Below are positions 1 through 12,700 of a DNA stretch of 64,000 nucleotides, in pieces. The notes below the pieces were generated by a model, which ran no database searches, was not told where the DNA came from, and worked only from the letters and a program-made list of their open reading frames with translations. Source of the stretch: Trogon surrucura (Eukaryota > Chordata > Aves > Trogoniformes > Trogonidae); assembly GCA_020746105.1 (NCBI GenBank), contig CM036619.1, positions 56,469,135 through 56,533,134 on the forward strand. The letters are read 5' to 3'. A program made the position numbers and the translations under genes. Every line of letters starts with the position of its first letter. Positions within the stretch are counted from its first letter, which is position 1.

Positions 1-440
1 TTTTTCTTTATTTTTGCGGAATGGTATAGCCATGCGCATCCTTGTTGTTCTCATTGTTTTCCTTTGAAAGTATTGACTATACTGGTTTTCAGAATTTAGT
101 ACTATATATTATAGTTTAGAGTAGGGAAACCGTAAGAATATGGTAACGAGATTTCTATCATCTAAGTTCAACAAATAATTAAATGGCTGCTATGTTGAAG
201 GAAGGTGGTTGTTCTTTAGAGGCTGGGTTTTTTGAGTTTAGTTTCTGGGTTTCTTTTTTGACTTTTATTACCTTCCAGTTTTTGAGCTTAGCCTCCTGTT
301 GTGAAAATGGTATTTAGGGAAAAGAAAAATTAATGCTTTCTCTTCAAGTTCAGTGAGTGGGCTGTCAAGGATAAAATCCTGACTTCTTAGAAGGGCTGCC
401 CAATGAAACGCTATGTATGGGACGCTTCTGTCAAGTTTCA
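1..440. other. left edge, nothing recognised
   Basis: T-rich unique sequence. It might be downstream flank of a neighbouring gene, but nothing here shows it. Confidence 0.4.
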
Positions 441-836
441 CACAGAATCACAGAATGTCAGGGGTTGGAAGGGACCTCAAAAGATCATGTAGTCCAGCCC
501 CCCTGCCAGTGCAGGATCACCTACAGTAGGTCACACAGGAACGCCTCCGGGCAGGTTTTTAATGTCTCCAAAGAAGGAGACTCCACAACCTCCCTGGGCA
601 GCCTGTTCCAGTGCCCTGTCACCCTCACAGTGAAAACGCTTTTTCTAATATTTTTGTGGAACCTCCTATGTTCCATCTTGAACCCACTGCCCCTTGACCC
701 ATCATTGGACATCCCTGAGCAGAGCCTGGCTCCGTCCTCCTGACACTCCCCCTTGACATATTTATAAACATTAATGAGGTCACCCCTCAGCCTCCTCTTC
801 TCCAAGCTAAAGAGACCCATTTGCCCTGCTCTCATA
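441..836 (-). mobile_element. CR1 LINE, 3' end
   Basis: Plus-strand CACAGAATCACAGAATG followed by GGTTGGAAGGGACCTC is the reverse complement of the CR1 3' terminus. The rest matches the end of ORF2 (minus-strand translation includes [18 protein letters not shown] and [19 protein letters not shown]). The element is 5'-truncated and coding-dead. Confidence 0.93.
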
Positions 837-2734
837 AGTATTGAGGCCTCTGTTGCGTACTTTGTTTATTAAAAAATTAATATTTTCCAGTCTTCTCTTA
901 GATACCAAAATAAAGCCCTTAAGTGCAGTTGCATCTCTCTCCTTTTGCACTGTTCTCTAGAGGTGCTTGCTCTGTGAACGTTCACTGCAGTAGAGGGAAC
1001 ATGAAAGGTTGTTATGGATTTAATGACTAAATGAACAAAGAATGAAGTGACATTAAATAGCAAGTGGCACAGGGCTACCAGTTGAGTAAAACATAACCGT
1101 TTTTTTTCCACCATGAAACGTTGTCGCTGAAGAAGGGAAGATGTCTCCACAAAGGAAAAATGAGGACATTCTGAATTCTGAACATTGTCCATTTTTCTAA
1201 ATCAGAGTTACATAGCAGTTACTATGACCCAGTTAGGGCTCCATTGATAATGGTACTAAGTACAAGAATGAAGTGTATGAGTTGTTAATCATCAGCTTTT
1301 GATATTTATAATTATGTGGGGGTTTGCTCCTTGAATTTATTTTTTTTTTAATGTGTATATGCATATGCACACACAAAAAAAGAATTTAATTATTCATGTT
1401 TCTTTCACTAACCTCCGTCCAGAGGGATTAAACTGTTTTCTGGTCACACCTGTCTATCTGTACCATGTACAAAATGAAAGTAGTCATTTTAAAGTTATTT
1501 TGTTGAAATGTTTGAATGTTGTTTTCACTTTTTTTCTGATCATACAGTTCTTTCAATAAGATGAAATCGTAATTAAAAAATCTACTCTTGTGAAATAATG
1601 TTACTTTCTTCAGTCTCTTTTTCAGCTAGAAGGAGGTACTTGAAAGATAGATGTTTATTGTTATGAGCTAGTGGATAATGGAATACTTTCATACTTCAGA
1701 CTTGCAGTTAAGTGGTAAAAAAATCATAGACGTGAGTAGAAAACGTAGCTTATCAGGAAGGAGATGTTCTTCCTATATTTGACAATTCATGTTTTCTTCT
1801 GCTTGAGTTTCTTAAAATGAATGGAGAGAAAGAGTGTGTTAGAGTAGCTGTGACTGTTTTTAGCCAGAGGGTGATGTATCATCGTTCTTGGCCAAGACAG
1901 GAGCCGTACAGTAAGCACCACTACAGGCCATTAGTGTGCTTTGCATTCTTGCAATCTTGAATTGTTGGAAACGTTATAGTAGTTCGGGACCTTCCTAGGG
2001 GGGAAAAAACAGGTCTGATGTTTCTGGTCAGGCACCTGCTGCCCTGTGGATCTGTGACACCGTCTCCGTTTACATCATCAGAATTACACTGGGAGGTCAA
2101 GTCAAGGGAACAGCAAGGGTGGGGAGCAGGAGGGAAGGGGAGAGGGAATGACTGCCCTAACAGGTGTCCAGGGAACGCTGTCGGTGACAGCACAGAAATG
2201 TGAACACCGCTCTCAGTGTAGTGGCCCGAGAGCAGGTGGTGAGGATGGACGCTTTCTGGGGCTTGCCTTATTTTTTGTAATTCCTGATGCTGCCTAGAGT
2301 TTGCCATAAGCATTGTGTGTATGCAGATGTTATACGGCAACATCCAGTGTATTTTATTATGATGTTTTAAGAAGTATTTTAATAAAAAGACATTACTGGT
2401 TCATGTGTGTTCTTTCTCAAGATTTTCTCATGGCAAATGTTACCCGGAAGCATATTGCAAAAGTTACTCATCTGGATGAATAGGATAATACAGAGAATTA
2501 ACTCTTCAACCTTTTTCCCCCCAAACTAAAATTGTAGGTTTGGGTTTTTTCAGTTACATAAATTAATAAAAAACAATGTTACTAATAGTCAAAATGTTCA
2601 TTCTGACAAGTCTAATGGTTTTGGAAAGCTCTTTATTTAGTCTTACCCATTTTGCAAGAAAAATTGTGATTTATTTTGGGGCTCATATTTCACCTACATC
2701 TGGATACCATCAAACCGTCACCTATGTAAGTGCT
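837..2734. other. non-genic AT-rich stretch
   Basis: I see no exon, repeat family or RNA gene here. Short open frames have no protein-like character. The plus strand is T-rich. Confidence 0.5.
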
Positions 2735-4790
2735 TTAGAACAACCTTTCTGTCTTCATAAAAGGCTATCAGGTGGTCAAACAGGACTTCCCCTTGGAAAA
2801 AAAACGTGCTGACTGCTCCTAATGACCTCTTATCCTTGATATGCCTACAGATGGCGCCAAGGATAAGTTGTTCTGTCACCTTTCTGGGGATGGAGGTGAG
2901 GCTGACCGATTTGTAGTTACCTGGGTCCTCCTTCTTGCCCTTTTTGAAGACTGGAGTGACATTTGCTTTCCTCCAGTCCTCAGGCACCTCTCCTGTTGCC
3001 CATGACTTACCAACGATGATGGAGAGTGGCCTAGCAATGGCTTCTGCCAGCTCCCTCAGTACGTGCAGGTACAACCCATCAAGGCCCGTGCATTTACGGA
3101 TGTTCAGATTGCCTAACTGATCCCTAACCCAGTCCTTATCAACCAAGGCAAACTCTTCCTTTTTCCTGATTTCCTCAGCGTTCTGGGGCTCCCGAGGACA
3201 GTCTCCAGCAGTATACACAGAGGCAAAGAAGGTATTCAGTAACTCTGCCTTCTCTGTATCCTCTGTCACCAGGGCACCCACCTCATAACACTAGTGGGCC
3301 TACATTGCCTCTAGTGTTAGTTTTATCTGCAATGTATTTGAGGAAGCCCTTTCTGTTGTCCTTGATCTCCCTTGCAAGGTTTAATTCCAAGGTGGCCTTA
3401 GCTTTCCTAATTGCCTCCCTACATCCTCTGACCACAGTCTTATATTCCACCCAAGTGGCCGGCCCCTCCTGTGATCTGTAGACTCTCCCACTTGAGTTTG
3501 CCCAAACGTTTCCTGTTTAACCATGCAGGTCTCTTGGCTCTCTTTCTTGATATTCTACCTATTGGGATACACTGATCTTGAGCTTGGAAGAAGTGGTCCT
3601 TGAATATTAACCAACTATCTTGGGCCACTTTACCTTCTAATACCCTGTCCCATGGGATTTCCTCTAGCAATTTTTTGTAAAAGGCCAAAGTTGGCCCTGC
3701 TAAAGTCCAGGGTTGCGATCTTGCTTGGTTTTCTGTTCCTACTGCACAGGATCCTGAACTCCACCATCTCACGGCTGCTGCAGCCAAGGCTGCCCTCAAC
3801 CTTCACTGCTTCAGCCAGACCCTCCTTGTTAGTGAGTGTAGGATCCAGCAGCGCTCCTCTCATAGTTGGCTCATCAACCATTTGCATCAAGAAGTTATCA
3901 TCGATGCACTGAAGGAACCTCCTGGACTGTGAATGGCTGGCTGTGCAGGCCTTCCAGCAAATATCTGGGTAATTAAAATCCTATGAGAATCAGGGTCTGT
4001 GATTGAGAAGCTGCTCTCAGCCATCTGTAGAAGGTCTCATCAACTTCCTCATCCTTATCAGGTGGTCTGTAATAGGCATCCACCACAGTATCACCCATGC
4101 TAGCCTGCCCCTTAATTCTCACCCACAAGATCTCACTCCTTATTCTCTCTTGGACAGAACTTGATACATTCCAGTAGTCTCTTACGTAAAGAGCAACTCC
4201 ACCACCTTGCCTTGTTGGCCTGTCTTTCCTAAAAAGGACATCGCCACCCATGACCACATTCCAGTCATGTGAGCTGTCCCACCATGTCTCTGTAATTGCC
4301 ACCAGATCATAACCCCTTGACTGCACACAGATTTCTAACTCCTGTTTGATGTCCATGCTGTGTGCGTTCGTGTAGAGGCACTTCAGCTGGGCTGTTGGCC
4401 ATGCCACCTTCTTGATGGAACACGTCTTAATTCCCTTGAGGTGTTCTATGAATGTTTCCCAACTTGCCTCAGAGTAACTAGTTAAGGCCCTTACTAGCAC
4501 CCCGTCCCTCTAACCCTGGTGTGTCATTCCACAGCCTGATATTGTTATCCCCCTTCCCCTTCGCAACTAGTTTAAAGCCCTGTCGATCAGTCCTGAAATC
4601 TCTTGGGCAAAGACCCTCTTCCCACTCTGGGAAGCGTGACTCCCATTTGAGGCTAGCAAGCTTGATGCTATGTAGGCCATCCCATTGTCAAAGACCCTGA
4701 TGTGGTGGTGACACCAGCCATGGAGCCACATATTAATAGACTGGATTTGCCTAAATCTCCCAATGTCACTGCCCATGACTGGAAGGAATT
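2735..4790 (-). mobile_element. CR1 LINE, internal coding relic (ORF1 end, endonuclease, N-terminal RT)
   Basis: The minus strand, read from high to low coordinates, gives three segments. First is the C-terminal part of the ORF1 SGNH/esterase-like domain (4776-4567, with DNGMAYIASSLLASNG and KRVFAQEISGLI). Next is the ORF2 endonuclease (about 4440-3975, with ITETWWDSSHDW and GGGVALYVRDYW). Last come the linker and the first part of reverse transcriptase (about 3800-2740, with CIPIGRISRK, PEDWRKANVTPVFKKG and NYKSVSLTSI). Several frameshifts and stops make it inactive. The second half of RT and the 3' UTR are absent, so the copy is truncated at both ends. Confidence 0.93.
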
Positions 4791-6829
4791 AGAATTTAGA
4801 AATTAGAATTTGTGCTGCTTGCATAGGAAAATATAGGTAAAAAACATTGCAAAGAACAAAGCAAATCCCTTTCAGACAAATCAAGATGTAACGCTGCTGA
4901 GACCCAATTTTTCTTATATCCTCTTCATTGCCTAAGTATTTTTGAATTTTCTTCCTACTGCAGAGATCTTGGAATGGTGTGACTCCATAGTGGTGCTCAT
5001 GGGAAGGTATAGGCAGAGTTCAGTGTCATACAGCTCTTCCAGCTCTCTGCTGCTGTGTGGTACTTATTTATAATTAACATTCTTTTTCCCCTGAAGGCAT
5101 TAACTACTCTAATTCTTTGAGGCTTTCCTTTGTATATTCAGGCTCTCATTGTTTCGCATGTGTGTTTCTGTACGTGGCCAACCCGTTTCTTTCATGAGGC
5201 ACACCTCTCTGACTGCTGCGTATTCCTTTATTGCTAATCGTTATTATGTGGTAAGTCTCAAGGTATCTGGGGATGGTACAGCCTGGATACACTCCTATCC
5301 TTCCAAGACAACCTCAACCCCAGCACTGGCTTTACTGAAGTAGCGGCATAACTGAGAGGGAATAGGAAGAAATTATTCCTTCATTAACACAGTGCTGCCT
5401 TTTTCCATTTTTTTGTTTTCTTCCCTGACAAAATGCTTTCTAAAACTCTCCATAATTTTAATTTTGTTTATGAGGTTCAGGTACATCAGCAAGACTGAAT
5501 TTCAAAGCATAGAGCTTTCCACTTCAGAATCCTTGATTGACTTTGTCCTTAAACATAGTAAGAATTTACAGAGTGAACGTGGGGCATAGAGAGCGTAGGA
5601 AGGTGCCCTGGTCTGTGTAAGTAGGCCTCTGACCACAGTAAGTTTTGTAAGTCAGAAGTCATCCAAATGTATTTCACATGTCAGTAAATTGGTATAGGCA
5701 GCACTGCACACAATCACTTGTTTGTCTTCAAAAAATGGGAGAAGAGTCATTCTGGGTTCATTAGCCAATGGTCCTATTGTGCATGAACTTGTGTTGGCAA
5801 CAGCCTCTGCTAATACTTATTCTTCAGAGCTGAGAGCCTCTGGCAACTGTCACTTCAAGTGGAGATCCTCACAGGCAATCATCTCAGATTACTACGGGAT
5901 GTTACTAAAGTAACCTTTCTGTCTTCGTTTGCCAGAAGTTACACAGCCTTTGTATAATGAAAAAAAAATAACCATTAGCTGCAATGTTAAGTTAAATAAA
6001 CCAGTAAGCTCTGGCCATTAAACTGTTTGTTCTGCAGGGGAGGAGGTAAACTGGAATTTGCACGGTTATGTAATATGTTGTGGAGACAATATCTCCGTGC
6101 TCCAACACTAATCGGAGTGTTTACAACCCTCCCTTTTGTATTTTCTACTGAATAGCACAAATTCCTGTGGGGGACCTTTTACATTACCGCAGGAGGTTGC
6201 ACAAAGAGCCCATTTGACAGGGACTAAGCAGCATTGAATCTCAAGTGAATAAATTAAGCAGGTGGCACGCTGCCACAGTACTAATGTGTCCAGTAGCCCA
6301 GGGATTATGTTTGAGGCTGTGGGAATGAATCGGTCTGCTTCTTACTGAGACAAATTCCCTTGTTGACGAGGAATCCTGAAAAGGATTCAAATTACGCAGG
6401 TGCTTAACGCAACAGAAACCTGCATTCTAAGAGACCGAGAATACAGAATTCCTTTGAACACATCGCTGTAAACAGGATGCATGTTGAGATGGAGATGTGT
6501 TTCTTGGCATCCAGAGGCAAGTTTCATGCAGAGCGTTTCTCCATTTTCTTGTATTCCAGAGTGGCAGAGAGCAGCAGGTAACCGCTGGGGCTCAGACCCG
6601 TTAGGCCAGGTCACGCCGAAGCCGATGGCTGCTCCCTCGTGAGCTACAAACGCAGAACTCAGTAGCAACTTTATTCGTTAAGCTGGCCAGGTGCTAACAC
6701 CTGTGGAGCCGTGTCAGCTCTTGTATCACCACTAGCAGCAGCTTCTGACGTTTGCTGCCTTCCCACTGTTACAAATTTTATCTCACAACAGGTTCAGTCA
6801 CAGGCTGCTCTAACTGCCGCTAACCCTCG
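4791..6829. other. non-genic stretch upstream of the CpG island
   Basis: It begins with a short imperfect repeat (AATTAGAATTTAGAAATTAG) at the edge of the CR1 relic. The remainder is unique sequence without recognised exons or repeats. It is presumably upstream flank of RALBP1. Confidence 0.5.
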
Positions 6830-7170
6830 TGTGTGAGCTGGCCCAGAAGAGCAAACGGGTCGCTGCCCGCCTGCCCGCCCGCCTTCAGCACCTTCAGGAA
6901 ACTTCACGGGAAACTTTGCAGTGAAGCTATTTTACCGCTTTTTCCCCGCCAGGAGGTCGCTCAGGCCGGCAGGAAGGGCACCGGGTTCCCCACACGGCAG
7001 CTTCTCGCTGCCTCCAGCCGCGCCCACCTCCCTCCGCTCCCAGCCTCCCACACCACGGCCTCCGCTACTCCAGGCCGGGCGACTTCAAAACCGGGGGGGG
7101 GGGGGGGGGGGCCGAGGGAACCAGTGGGCAGGCCACGCCTCAGGCCGTGCCCCCTCGGAGCGCGCGGGTC

Positions 7171-7185
7171 GCTGGGACTTGTCGT
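7171..7185 (-). promoter_or_regulatory. ZNF143/THAP11-like site
   Basis: Read on the minus strand, this sequence resembles the ACTACAAnTCCCAGC promoter motif with one mismatch. A second, weaker copy on the plus strand lies around 7236-7250 (ACTACAGTACCCG). The two face each other about 55 bp apart. This is motif resemblance only. Confidence 0.4.
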
Positions 7186-7305
7186 CAGGCGGCGGGAGGC
7201 CGCCCCGCCTCCTCTAGTAGCAGCGCTCCCGAGGGAACTACAGTACCCGTCGTGCTCTGCGCTCGGGAAACGGCCCGCCCCGCCTCCCCCCACCATCGCG
7301 GTACC

Positions 7306-7315
7306 GCGCATGCGC
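7306..7315. promoter_or_regulatory. NRF-1-type palindrome
   Basis: The ten bases GCGCATGCGC form a perfect palindromic match to the consensus of nuclear respiratory factor 1, a common activator of CpG-island promoters. It sits about 255 bp upstream of the proposed exon-1 splice donor, a typical promoter-proximal location. Confidence 0.6.
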
Positions 7316-7439
7316 ACGACTCCTCTCCTCGGGGAGGGGGTCCGCCGGAGCACGCGCCTCCCCTCCCACAGGTTGCTCCCCCCCCCCCACCCGCCCCGCG
7401 GCCGCCCCGAGCCGCGGAGCGACGCGGGCGGCGCCTGCG

Positions 7440-7571
7440 CGGTGGTCAGCTCGCGCCGCTCCCCGGCCGTCCTTGCGAGGCGGGCGGCGGAGGCGGAATG
7501 GGGCGCGAGGCGGGGCCCCGCGCGTGAGGGCCGAGGCGGAGCCGCTGGTCCGGGCGAGCGGGACCCCTACG
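7440..7571 (+). other. RALBP1: probable non-coding first exon of RALBP1 (5' end uncertain)
   Basis: A splice donor (ACG followed by GTTAGT) at 7571/7572 lies inside the CpG island and is the best candidate to join the acceptor at 26893/26894. No RALBP1 coding sequence lies upstream of 26944, so a leader exon in this island is expected. The left limit is a guess. The exon would carry a nine-codon upstream ORF. Confidence 0.45.
7498..7527 (+). other. upstream ORF in RALBP1 leader (9 codons)
   Basis: An ATG with A at -1 and G at +4 opens a frame of nine codons ending in TGA. It lies entirely in the proposed first exon, so it would be a separate upstream ORF and not an N-terminal extension. Confidence 0.35.
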
Positions 7572-9676
7572 GTTAGTGCTCGCGGGCGGGGGCCTCCAGG
7601 CCGGGCCCCTCCCGTTCCCGGCGAGGGGCGCGGAAGCCGCTTCCGGGGCTGGCGGGGGCGGCTGCGGGGGGGGGGAATAACGGGCGGCGGGGAGCCGCTC
7701 CCGCCTCCCCAGGCGCGGCCGCCGGGTGGGGGAGGGGAGGGGCCTTTGGGGACTCCGCCCCCCACTTCGTTCCCCCCCACCTCGTCCGAGGCTGCCGGCG
7801 GCGCAGTCTCGTCAGGTCCGAGGTGCTGCCGCCCCCGCGGGGGTGACCTGCTCGGCCTCCCCGCGGCGGGGAGCAGCCTCCTCCGGTGGTGGGGCGGCTC
7901 GGCCCGGCCTGGCTGCCTCGACGGAGCCGCGCAGGCTGCCGCGCTGGGGACAGGCCGCGCCGTCCCGACGGCGACTTCGTGGGGCTGTAGGGCTGCTCCG
8001 GAGGGGGAACCCGGCCGGTGTGCTTTGCTTCGCTTGCTGGCCTGGTCGTCCCCCCTGCCCTTCAGGGAAGGGGCGCTGGGCATCTTGTGTGCCCGGTTTT
8101 CGTAAGCGGTGGTGCATTTCGGATCGTGCCGGGCTCAGTTTAGCTCAGGCTCCGATTAGAGGTGTGCTGTGGGCTGGCTTTCTGTGAGCTTGCGTGGGGG
8201 TTGTTTTTTGCGGGATGAGAGGTCAGATTCTTGTTTATTCATTTACCTTCACCTAGAGTTCACATCCGAAAATCAAGCACACTCATACCATTATTATTGT
8301 TTTTCTGCACCTAACATGTTTAACAGATCTAAGGTTCTAAGGATGCTGCGTTTTCTACCTGATAATGTCCATGTGTGATGTATGAGTAAATAAGCAGATC
8401 TTACTTAAAAGTGTTTTTGTACATTAAAACAAATGACGAAGAAAGTGCCAGCAAACCATATTGGTAATTTGAAAGTACCTGTTCGTGAGAATGGTGTGGT
8501 TTGGGTTTCCCCCTGCTCAGATGTGTCCGAGTTTAATGGTCATCCTTGATGAGGGGTAATAGTAAAAAATAATAGGTGAAGGCCTTTTTACCACTTGCAT
8601 AAACCAGATGGATTTGTGCAAGTCTCCTGTTCCAGTGCAGCAAAAAAGCCATAATTGGATTTTTATACCAATTTCTTGTCTGGAAAGTGCTTGAAGCACT
8701 TACTATGCATGTTCAGAATTGCTTAATGCACCCATTCAAGGATGGTGTTAAGACTGTTAGATATGATGCAGGACTGTAATGGATGTGAGTTTATTAGGGA
8801 GCTTAAAAAAAAAAAGAGAAGAGATCCCTTAGATTTGGGGTTTGATGTCATATGAAGTGTTGCATACTGTTGCATTCTGAAGAATGATGCCATACGATGT
8901 CTTTAATTCATTTTAGTACAGTCAGTGTATAGTATAGTTACACAGTTTGTGTGACACATGCTCATGAAGGCATGTTTTCTACAGAGAAGTAAAATAGAAA
9001 TACAAAAAGCTTCCAGACTGTTGTGGCTTTTAGTGTTTACTGCTATTAAGTGTTTGAAATTTACTAAACCCCCTGCTGTCACAGTCTAGGTAGGGAGGTC
9101 AAAAATAAGGTGTTTATTATTATGGAGAAGTGGGGAATTCACATTCCCTGTTTTAGGGATTTCATTTCTAACTTTGGGAAAATAAGTGGTGGTCTTTAGT
9201 CTTCCCACATCTGAGATAGAAGATAGGAACAGCTGCCTCAAAATTTTAATACTCCAGGGTGCAACTCTGGCATTATTCTGTCTTAGTTAAGATATATTCA
9301 GGGATGAGAGGGCATGTTTGGTGTTTTGATTTGGGATTTTTTCCGCCCCAAAGTAAGGATTTTAGAGTAAAACCCCTGATGTGATTGTGGTTATACAGGG
9401 AAGAAAGTTGGGTTTTGTTTTTCTGCAAGGTAGCTTATTTCCATATATGCATGTCTATACTGGAATATAGTCTTGGTATTGCAGTAGCTGCATTCTTGCT
9501 TTCAGAGCTACGTGGCTTAATTGTATACATGTAGTTAAACAAAAGATGATGTTCATGTACACTTTGAGGGTCTGAACTCAGTTGTAACCATTAGGCATTT
9601 CTCTATTTTCTTACAGAAAATGTTTGAATATTTTTGGAGCAAGCACTGCTGTTTCTTACGAGCTGTTTTTAATCTA

Positions 9677-9738
9677 ATCATAGAATCATAGAATCATAGA
9701 ATGGCCTGGGCTGGAAGGGACCTCAGAGATCATTTTAA
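9677..9738 (-). mobile_element. CR1 LINE, extremely short 3' tail
   Basis: Three copies of an AGAATCAT-type 8-mer are followed by GGCCTGGGCTGGAAGGGACCTC, the reverse complement of the CR1 3' terminus. Only about 60 bp was inserted or survives. It lies in RALBP1 intron 1. Confidence 0.85.
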
Positions 9739-12700
9739 TGTGGAAGATGCTGCTGTTTAACAATAAATACCAACAAACGCAAATCTACTTTCCTTCTGTG
9801 AAGCTTGGTGTCACGTAGATGGCCTCAAAATGCCAAAAATAAAGTACAATATGACACCTTCAGGTTTTTTTATGTCTAGTATAATCTACTAAGCTTTTCT
9901 CTGAACTAATACATCTGGTTATTTTGAATCAGTGAATGATTCCCTGCCTTTAAAACTAGTCATGGTTTGCCATGTGCCTGCTTCAGATTTTCACCTAAAG
10001 AATCCATCAGTTCTTTCTGCTGTTCACCTAAGCGTCATGGACCATAGTTTTTGAATCATTACTCAAAAAATAAAATATCAAGCAAGGCTGTGGAAGGCAT
10101 GCACCCAGACATGGTAGTGTTGAGAGGTTATTGCTGTCCAAATAACAATTATGTCTTCTGTTTGCTGTGGCCAAAACTGGTAAGGATGGAGGCTGATTTT
10201 AGAAAGAGTATGACTTCTTTCCTGTCTCTGCCTACCCTTCCCGTCCCAACCATCCTTCACCTTGCAGGCTTGATATCAGGAAATACAAACTTGATTGAAG
10301 CTGTGGAGGTACAGTAAAGCTGAGGAGCCTTTGATGTTGGCAGCAGCAGCAGAGAGCCTGTGTCTTCTGAAGCTGAAAACCAGAAGGGGTCTGGCACTGC
10401 CCGCTTCAGGTTTTTCTTTAGGCTGCAGTAGAAAGTGAGGGATGATGGCTTCCTCGGGGCAGCTGCTGGGAAGTGGGGTGGGGAGGGAAATATAATTGCC
10501 TGAGTAAGGAGTGGTGATCAAGTAAGTAGGGTCACACAACACTCAGCTCAGCTATATCCAAAGAGGTTATAGTTCTGTCTTGTTACTAGAAGATAATGTA
10601 CCAGGAAAAAATATGTTATTCAGGTTTCCTCAGTAAAGTGGTGTGATAATTTTGAACTGGGGGAGAAGATTTGTGAAAAAGATTCAGACAAAGTGCAGTG
10701 ACTTCAGTGGGTAAAGTAACTTCCTGAGAAGGTGGAAAATAAATAACTAAACAAAATATGTCTGATGAAAAACATTTGAGAGATATGGCTGGGGTCCTTG
10801 TGGTTTACTATTCGTTGTGCATTGAAAGCGCCAGAAGACATGTTTTTTTTCTTGTCTAATCTATGAATTCCAAGTATGTGTGGGAGACTGAGATCTATCG
10901 ATTTGAAAACATGAGATCACAATGTTTAGGAGCAATCAGCTTACTACCAGTAAATAGGATGTATTTGAATAAAGAACCTGGTTTTGTATTTTCTCCTTGT
11001 GTAGCTTCTGTAACACTAAGTAAGCAAAAGTACATGCAGATAATTAACATGTCCCAGTTTCTTCCAGAAGCAGGTTGGCATGATGTTCTTACTGAAAAAT
11101 AGCAACTAATTATTTAATAAACACAGAATTTGGTATTAATAAAGAAATAAAGAAGTGCTCACCAGTTGCTAAAACAATAATAATAATAATATCTGAGTAA
11201 GATCTTCAGTAGTGCAAATTAATGTGGCATGTAGCCCAGTTTAAAAAAACATTAGTAGAGAAAATGTTATGTGCAGTTTTAAACAATCAAATTTAGTATC
11301 GTCTTCTATGTGCAGAATTAAATCACATGATTGTTCTGATACAATAATAATTGAAGAGTGTAATGTAAGTAACTTCATCCTGATTGGTGTGCCCTAAATT
11401 GGTAATAGTTTGTCATCTGTCCATTTATTTTAAGTAAGTGCTAGGAAAATACGTAGGATTCTGAACCTCAAACAATCAATGCAACTGTAAAATTTCTTTA
11501 AAAGTTTACGATCCTTGGTGTTACAGTTTAATTTATGGGTATGACCTTGTCGGCAGTCCCTGGCTTGCTTCCATCCAGGCTGCTGTCTTTCCTGGAGGGA
11601 GCAGGGAATGGCTTGAAGACTCTTGCCAGCTCCAGCCTGGCACAAAGCTTGGGGCTGAGGAGACCTCTCCTCAGCGTGGGGGGATGCGGCTCTTTTAGTT
11701 TCTGGGAGAAACGCTTTTTCACAGGAGTGGGTGCTGCCCTCTGCCTCAGTGCGATGGAAGAAGGGCCAGCTTTGCAACTAGTAGGAGCAGATTTCTCATT
11801 TCTGCACTGCCTGTTAAATTCTCCTTCGTGCGCACAAGGAACTGAGCTTTTTTAGACGAGCTATTTTGGTCTCTGGAGGCACACAAGGAAAGAAAGGGAT
11901 GAGTGATGGTTGCTTGCGTGAGGTGGGAAGGGGCCAGATGGCTGCTGTAGAGGAAGAGCGAGGAGTGAGTGCTCGATGCTAAGGTTTGACGTTCCAAATC
12001 AGAAAGTGAGTTTGGAACAAACTAAAGATTATTTTAAGGAAAATAAATTTACTTTCAGCTTGGTTATTTTGTACGTTTGCCGGGAGTGAGAAACTTTACA
12101 CTAGAGTCAATTCTTGTAGTTATGTATAGATAAAATGTACTTTTATTTCATTTTTGTCTCGTGTAGTATGAAAATTTCACATGGTTCTATTATCCGGCTC
12201 CAGTCAGTGGATGAAGCTTACTTACTGTTTTACAGTTTCAGTACGATCTCTGCACTTCTCTATTGCCAGTAACTGAGCTTCGTGCTAGAAGACAGACACC
12301 TGTCAGAAGGGAACTCTTGGGACTAAACATAGATCTCTGGTACTGCCAGAGCTTGAGCTGGATATGTGTTTTTTAAAAACATGATGTATAATGATAATAC
12401 TGTCAACTTGATACTTGTGGGAAAAGAGCTATCACAGTGGCAAAATTTGCAGCTTTTCTTTTTCACAAAAAAATTAGTAAGAAATCTACAAGAACATCAA
12501 TTCTCTTTGAAATCATACCTACCTCTTTAAAATAGAATTTATGCCTAAAAGTTAGAAGCTGTAATTTTGATGAATTTTCTATAAAAACTTATACATCAAC
12601 ATTTCTGGCCTGTCCAGGTGTGTTTTTTAAATATGAGCATCAGTTATTGGTTATTAATTTCCTCTGTCTAATACACGACTTCCACATATTTAATACTGAG

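Larger units (their letters stand above)
6830..8110 (+). promoter_or_regulatory. RALBP1: CpG island promoter of RALBP1
   Basis: GC content and CpG density rise abruptly here against AT-rich flanks. The island includes several homopolymer runs: 19 G at 7093-7111, 11 C at 7378-7388 and 10 G at 7666-7675. No TATA box is obvious, as expected of a housekeeping CpG promoter. A palindromic NRF-1-type site and two ZNF143/THAP11-like sites lie upstream of the proposed first-exon donor. The long open frames crossing the island on both strands come from GC-rich sequence lacking stop codons. The transcription start itself cannot be fixed from sequence. Confidence 0.85.

Noticed and set aside
1-2700. Possible 3' end of the neighbouring TWSG1 gene (upstream of RALBP1 in human)
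   Set aside because: The plus strand is T-rich, which would fit, but no TWSG1 coding exon was recognised, so there is no direct support.
2718-3281. 187-codon minus-strand frame with reverse transcriptase similarity as an independent gene
   Set aside because: It is the RT portion of the defective CR1 relic, with frame breaks on either side.
6833-8105. Long open frames across the CpG island (247 codons at 6833-7576 and 210 codons at 7473-8105 on +, 281 codons at 7238-8083 on -)
   Set aside because: They overlap one another on both strands, are Pro/Arg/Gly/Ala-rich without domain character, and are explained by GC-rich sequence lacking stop codons.
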